The translations under genes and the position numbers were made by a program. This document shows positions 23,531 to 26,510 of a DNA stretch of 26,510 nt, one piece after another. Position 1 is the stretch's first letter; every line of letters begins with the position of its first letter. Where the stretch lies: positions 1 through 26,510 of the IMG/VR virus record IMGVR_UViG_3300046497_000008, one strand, 5' to 3'. The DNA is from a virus. Under the pieces are notes generated by a model, which saw only the letters and a program-made list of their open reading frames with translations, had not been told where the DNA came from and searched no databases.

Positions 23531-25162
23531 TCACGGTCCTGTGGGGGCGGTGTAGTACGGCTCCCAGTACGTGGTTCCGTTCACGGAGACCTGCCTGTAG
23601 CCTGCGAGAGCCGCACCACTCTTCCAAGTGGTGAGGGCCTGCCCGACTCCGGTGGTCAGCGTTCCGTAGTGCTGTTGAACGACGCCCGCTATCCACTCCT
23701 CGCTCGCGCCCGTCGTGTAGTTCGCGTACGCCGAGCCTCCTGTGGGACGTACGGAGTCGAGTCCCACCAACTGCCCTCCGGCCCACACCATCACGTTGTT
23801 GATGTTGCCGGGGGACGCCGCACCGTTCCGAGTGCCTGTGATGATCGCCTGGAAGTTGGAAGCCAGCATCGTCACCTGGGCGTTGTTCGTGATCTCGATC
23901 AGGCCGGTCGTGGTCGAGAACGTCGCTCCATACGGCTGGTAGCAGTAGAAGCCGTTCACCGCCACGTTGCCGCCACCCACGTGCAGAACGCAGCCCTGAG
24001 ACAGCTCCGTACCACACCCGTTCAGCACCAGGCCGTTGCAGTAGTTGAGATTATACCCGTACGCCTTGTGGCCCGACGCGATGCTGCTGACGGACGCGCC
24101 TGCGTAGTCTACTCCGCAGCTATTCAACGTTGAGTAGTACAAGCCGTACAGGCTGAACCCTGCCTGGGTGGCGGTGCGCGCGTAGCTGGACTTGAAGGTG
24201 CAGCTCGTCCCCGTCGTCGAGTGGCCCCCGTCGTCCTGGAAGTTGAATCCGACCGGGAACTCCTGAACGTCCACCCTCTCGAAGATGCTCATCCAGGTGT
24301 TGAAGGTGAAGAAGCCGCTGCCTTGGAGGATCACTCCTGCGCTGTTCACGGTGTTGCCCGGCGCCGTGTTCTGGGTGCCCAGGTTCTTCACGACGACCGT
24401 GGTGCCGTCCGTGACGCTGCTGATGGTGTAGTAGCCCCCGCCGTTGATCAGGATCTGTTCGCCAGCGACCATCCAGGCCGTGGTCGCCATCGACACGCTG
24501 ACCGTGGACCCGACCGCAGGCTGGACGTAGGGAGCCGTGATCGTGGTGGCGCTCTGGGAGTAGTACCCCTGAATCAATACCCGCCTCAGCGACAGGTGGT
24601 TCGTGCGCGGGGCGTAAATGCCGTACGCGACGCCGACCGTCGTCGAGCTGGTGATCGTCATGTCCTCGATGGTGACGTACCTGGCGAACTCGTCGTCGTC
24701 CGGGGGCCGGATGATGACCACCGCGTCCACCACGTAGTTGTCCACGCTGCCCGTGGCCAGAGTGATGGGTGATAGGCTGCCGGCGCCGTGAGTGGTCTTC
24801 CGGATGACGGTCGTCTTGACCCCCTCTCCGATCAAGGCGACGCTGGGAGCTGGCAGAACCAGCGGCGCGCTGGTGTTGTACGTGCCGGCGGGCACCACAA
24901 CGATGCCGCCTGTCGCAGGCAGCGCATCGATGGCGGCCTGAATCGCGGCGGTGTCGTCGGTCACACCGTCGCCCTTGGCTCCGTAGGACCTGACGTTGAC
25001 GTAGCCCCTCGTATGCTCTCGAATGTCCGAGCAGGCGTCCAGCAGTCCGTTCAGGTCCGACGCCCTCACTACCTTCGTCGGGTCCTTGTTCAGCGGGAGG
25101 TCAGCTCCCTTTTGCTTTCGGACAAATATCGTAGAGGTCAGATCGGTGATGAAAGTTCCCAC
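23531..25162 (-). CDS. Tailspike with pectate-lyase-like beta-helix
   Basis: A 543-aa protein from GTG 25162, with AGGAGG just upstream. Residues 1-53 are a likely virion-attachment region. From residue 55, [20 protein letters not shown] marks the pectate-lyase-3 / right-handed beta-helix family, followed by [32 protein letters not shown] and repeated turns such as [20 protein letters not shown]. Later parts are rich in N, G, T and aromatic residues, as in spike helices. A short C-terminal domain ends in [14 protein letters not shown]. Such proteins bind and often cut surface polysaccharide or lipopolysaccharide. No catalytic residues can be assigned by eye. Unusually it sits between the adaptor and nozzle genes and not after the internal virion genes. 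Confidence 0.85.
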   Translation of the reverse strand: MGTFITDLTSTIFVRKQKGADLPLNKDPTKVVRASDLNGLLDACSDIREHTRGYVNVRSYGAKGDGVTDDTAAIQAAIDALPATGGIVVVPAGTYNTSAPLVLPAPSVALIGEGVKTTVIRKTTHGAGSLSPITLATGSVDNYVVDAVVIIRPPDDDEFARYVTIEDMTITSSTTVGVAYGIYAPRTNHLSLRRVLIQGYYSQSATTITAPYVQPAVGSTVSVSMATTAWMVAGEQILINGGGYYTISSVTDGTTVVVKNLGTQNTAPGNTVNSAGVILQGSGFFTFNTWMSIFERVDVQEFPVGFNFQDDGGHSTTGTSCTFKSSYARTATQAGFSLYGLYYSTLNSCGVDYAGASVSSIASGHKAYGYNLNYCNGLVLNGCGTELSQGCVLHVGGGNVAVNGFYCYQPYGATFSTTTGLIEITNNAQVTMLASNFQAIITGTRNGAASPGNINNVMVWAGGQLVGLDSVRPTGGSAYANYTTGASEEWIAGVVQQHYGTLTTGVGQALTTWKSGAALAGYRQVSVNGTTYWEPYYTAPTGP

Positions 25163-25170
25163 GTGCCCTC

Positions 25171-25851
25171 CTAGTACAGGTAGTTGCCCGAGCCCCCACC
25201 ACCGCCGCCAGAGCCACCCGACGAAGTGACCCTCGCCTGACCGCCGCGAGAAGCCACCGAAGGAGTCGAGGGCGCGGGTACTTCCGGAGCGCCCGACAGG
25301 TCAGCCGCCTTGGCCTCCGCCAGCGCGAGCGCGGCCTCTTGCAGGCAGCTCAATCGGATCCTGCCGTCCTTGTCCTTGAGCACGGGCTTCGCCAGGTCGC
25401 TGGCCAGCAGCCACGAGAAGAAGACGACGAACTCCTGCGGGTACAGTGCCGCGTTGGTGATCCTCGCGGTGTACCCGAACATCGGGGTGTCCGACGACAG
25501 CTCGACGTTGCACGCCACCACGTAGCCAGTGCCGGCAGCGTTGAGCACGATCTCGAACAGCTCGTCCGCTTCCTGGAACCTGCCTGTCCCGGGCACCATG
25601 CCGGTCGGCACGTCGTAGAAGTACGCCCACTCCGGGTGAGACTGCCCCGCCGCTTCCACCAACAGCTCCCAGCGCTCGGCCCAGCGCCACGTGTACGCGC
25701 CGAGCGCCCGGTCTCTGTCCGCATCCAGCCAACGCTTCGCGGCCTTCGCCTCCGGGGAGGTGTCAGTGGACAGGTTGCCCACGGGGATCGTGTGGCTCAG
25801 GTTGTCCAGAGCCAAGTTCACGATTTCCAAGTCGGTGGAGGGCAGGGCCAT
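25171..25851 (-). CDS. Tail tubular protein A-like adaptor (T7 gp11-like)
   Basis: A 226-aa protein from ATG 25851, with GGAG eight bases upstream and 3 bases between it and the preceding stop. The pattern is typical of gp11-like head-tail adaptors: [20 protein letters not shown], then [20 protein letters not shown] followed by [33 protein letters not shown], and a helical part ([33 protein letters not shown]). It forms the ring between portal and nozzle. The C-terminus is unusual: a proline/serine stretch and then a run of glycines and serines before NYLY, likely a flexible tail ending in an anchoring motif. Confidence 0.87.
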   Translation of the reverse strand: MALPSTDLEIVNLALDNLSHTIPVGNLSTDTSPEAKAAKRWLDADRDRALGAYTWRWAERWELLVEAAGQSHPEWAYFYDVPTGMVPGTGRFQEADELFEIVLNAAGTGYVVACNVELSSDTPMFGYTARITNAALYPQEFVVFFSWLLASDLAKPVLKDKDGRIRLSCLQEAALALAEAKAADLSGAPEVPAPSTPSVASRGGQARVTSSGGSGGGGGGSGNYLY

Positions 25852-25854
25852 GGC

Positions 25855-26271
25855 TCACGCTCCGTCAGACGCACGCCACGAGGACTTGTCGGACGCCAGA
25901 GCAGCCTCGCCCAGCTCGTGCAGGCTCACCTCGTCGCGGACGTTCTCCGTCTCGACGGGCGGGCCGAAGATGTTGAGGTCGATGCTGGCCGCCTGATCCT
26001 TCAAGCTGCCCCGCTTCTGCGCCGCCGCCCGGTAGTCGTCGGGAGCAACGTTCTTCTCCTTGAGCTTGTCCCCGTACTTCTCCGCCTCCTCCAGAATCAA
26101 GGCCTGGAGGAGAAGAAGGCCGTCCACGGCCTCCTGGTTCATGGCGCGGAACCGACGCGAGGGGATGTAGTCCTTCCTCGGGGCCTCGAACGACTGCCCC
26201 GCCTTCACGAACCCGAGCTGCTCGACCTGAGCCCCGGGAGGATAGACGACCAGATAACGAGCGGCTGCCAT
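25855..26271 (-). CDS. Hypothetical protein between capsid and adaptor genes
   Basis: A 138-aa protein from ATG 26271, with TAGGAG upstream; the SD overlaps the region just beyond the terminator. N-terminal residues suggest a small beta domain (ARYLVVYPPGAQVEQLGFVK), then a helix-rich middle (NQEAVDGLLLLQALILEEAE, KYGDKLKEKN) and a disordered polar C-terminus (SSWRASDGA). No catalytic motif, cysteine or membrane segment. I do not recognise the family. By place it may be a head-completion or head-decoration protein. Confidence 0.7.
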   Translation of the reverse strand: MAAARYLVVYPPGAQVEQLGFVKAGQSFEAPRKDYIPSRRFRAMNQEAVDGLLLLQALILEEAEKYGDKLKEKNVAPDDYRAAAQKRGSLKDQAASIDLNIFGPPVETENVRDEVSLHELGEAALASDKSSWRASDGA

Positions 26272-26286
26272 GTGTTTTCTCCTAGT

Positions 26287-26318
26287 AAAAGGGGAGGGCC
26301 CTTGCTGGCGCCCTCCCC
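26287..26318 (-). terminator. Intrinsic terminator after the probable capsid gene
   Basis: On the minus strand, GGGGAGGG (26318-26311) pairs with CCCTCCCC (26298-26291) around a 12-base loop and is followed by TTTT (26290-26287). It starts 13 bases past the upstream stop. In T7 a partial terminator (T-phi) lies at the same place, after gene 10, and lowers expression of downstream tail genes relative to capsid. Confidence 0.8.
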
Positions 26319-26330
26319 GTGGTCAGCAGG

Positions 26331-26510
26331 CTACAGGAAGTTCACGTTCTGCTGACGCCCGTTCTTGTCCACGAAGCCGGCGATCAGCGAACCCGTGGTG
26401 GCGTTTCCGCCGTTGGGGGTGCACTTGAAGCCGAGGTACTGCTTGCTCGACCCCGAGAGCAGCGGGGTCATTTGGTGCAGGGTGTCCAGCAGGAGCGCCG
26501 CCACCAGGAC
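26331..26510 (-). CDS. C-terminus of a structural protein, probably the major capsid protein (cut by window edge)
   Basis: A minus-strand frame open from the window end to a TAG at 26331-26333 gives the last 59 residues: a helix (AALLLDTLHQMTPLLSGSSK), a beta-hairpin with FKCTPNGGNATTGSLIAGF, and the end VDKNGRQQNVNFL. The sequence alone does not identify it. The capsid guess comes from context: it is followed by a strong terminator and then a gp11-like adaptor, the same as after T7 gene 10. A head-decoration protein is the main alternative. Confidence 0.6.
   Translation of the reverse strand, partial: VLVAALLLDTLHQMTPLLSGSSKQYLGFKCTPNGGNATTGSLIAGFVDKNGRQQNVNFL

Overview
The window is part of a tailed-phage genome, most likely a short-tailed (T7-like, podovirus) virus of a high-GC Gram-negative bacterium. 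The short-tail call rests on the late-gene order on the minus strand: an edge gene followed by a terminator, a tail-tubular-A/adaptor-like protein, a very large tail-tubular-B/nozzle-like protein, a Gp13-like protein, then three internal-virion proteins in the T7 gp14-gp15-gp16 order. The Gram-negative call rests on a predicted outer-membrane beta-barrel and a T4-type cytoplasmic lysozyme paired with a holin-like protein. No integrase, repressor, tRNA, CRISPR array or insertion sequence was seen, so nothing points to lysogeny. The terminase, portal and any phage RNA polymerase must lie outside the window.

Left part (about 1-6624, plus strand): DNA metabolism. After a cut-off gene come a zinc-binding ssDNA-binding-type protein, a terminator, a roughly 330-base stretch without a secure gene, and then an operon whose genes overlap by 1 to about 13 bases. 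The operon holds a 74-aa protein, a family-A DNA polymerase with intact exonuclease and polymerase motifs, a small zinc ribbon, a Cas4/RecB-like nuclease, a VRR-NUC nuclease, a 49-aa zinc ribbon, a SNF2-family helicase and a 77-aa zinc-ribbon protein. Eight of these nine complete genes start with GTG, and six encode paired-cysteine metal-binding motifs.

Middle (about 6607-6706): the two oppositely transcribed modules converge on a perfect palindromic terminator, whose loop holds the stop codon of the last plus-strand gene, and a second strong nested hairpin.

Right part (6708-26510, minus strand, read right to left): virion and lysis genes. In transcription order: the C-terminus of a probable major capsid protein, a terminator in the T7 T-phi position, a 138-aa protein, the adaptor, a pectate-lyase-fold tailspike, a 1000-aa nozzle protein, Gp13-like, gp14-like and gp15-like proteins, a 2462-aa gp16-position giant, a small protein, a holin-like protein, an endolysin, and four less-known proteins. 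Those four include a fibre-like protein with a Sec signal peptide and a protein joining holin-like membrane segments to a beta-barrel.

The most unusual content is in the virion. The giant internal protein carries two tandem GGDEF-type (diguanylate-cyclase fold) domains, one degenerate and one with an SGDEF signature, followed by an HExxH zincin. The nozzle protein carries an inserted block of Asp-box (BNR/sialidase-like) repeats, probably a beta-propeller. Together these suggest a virion that may deliver a nucleotide-cyclase-like and a protease-like activity into the cell, but that function is inferred and not shown by the sequence.
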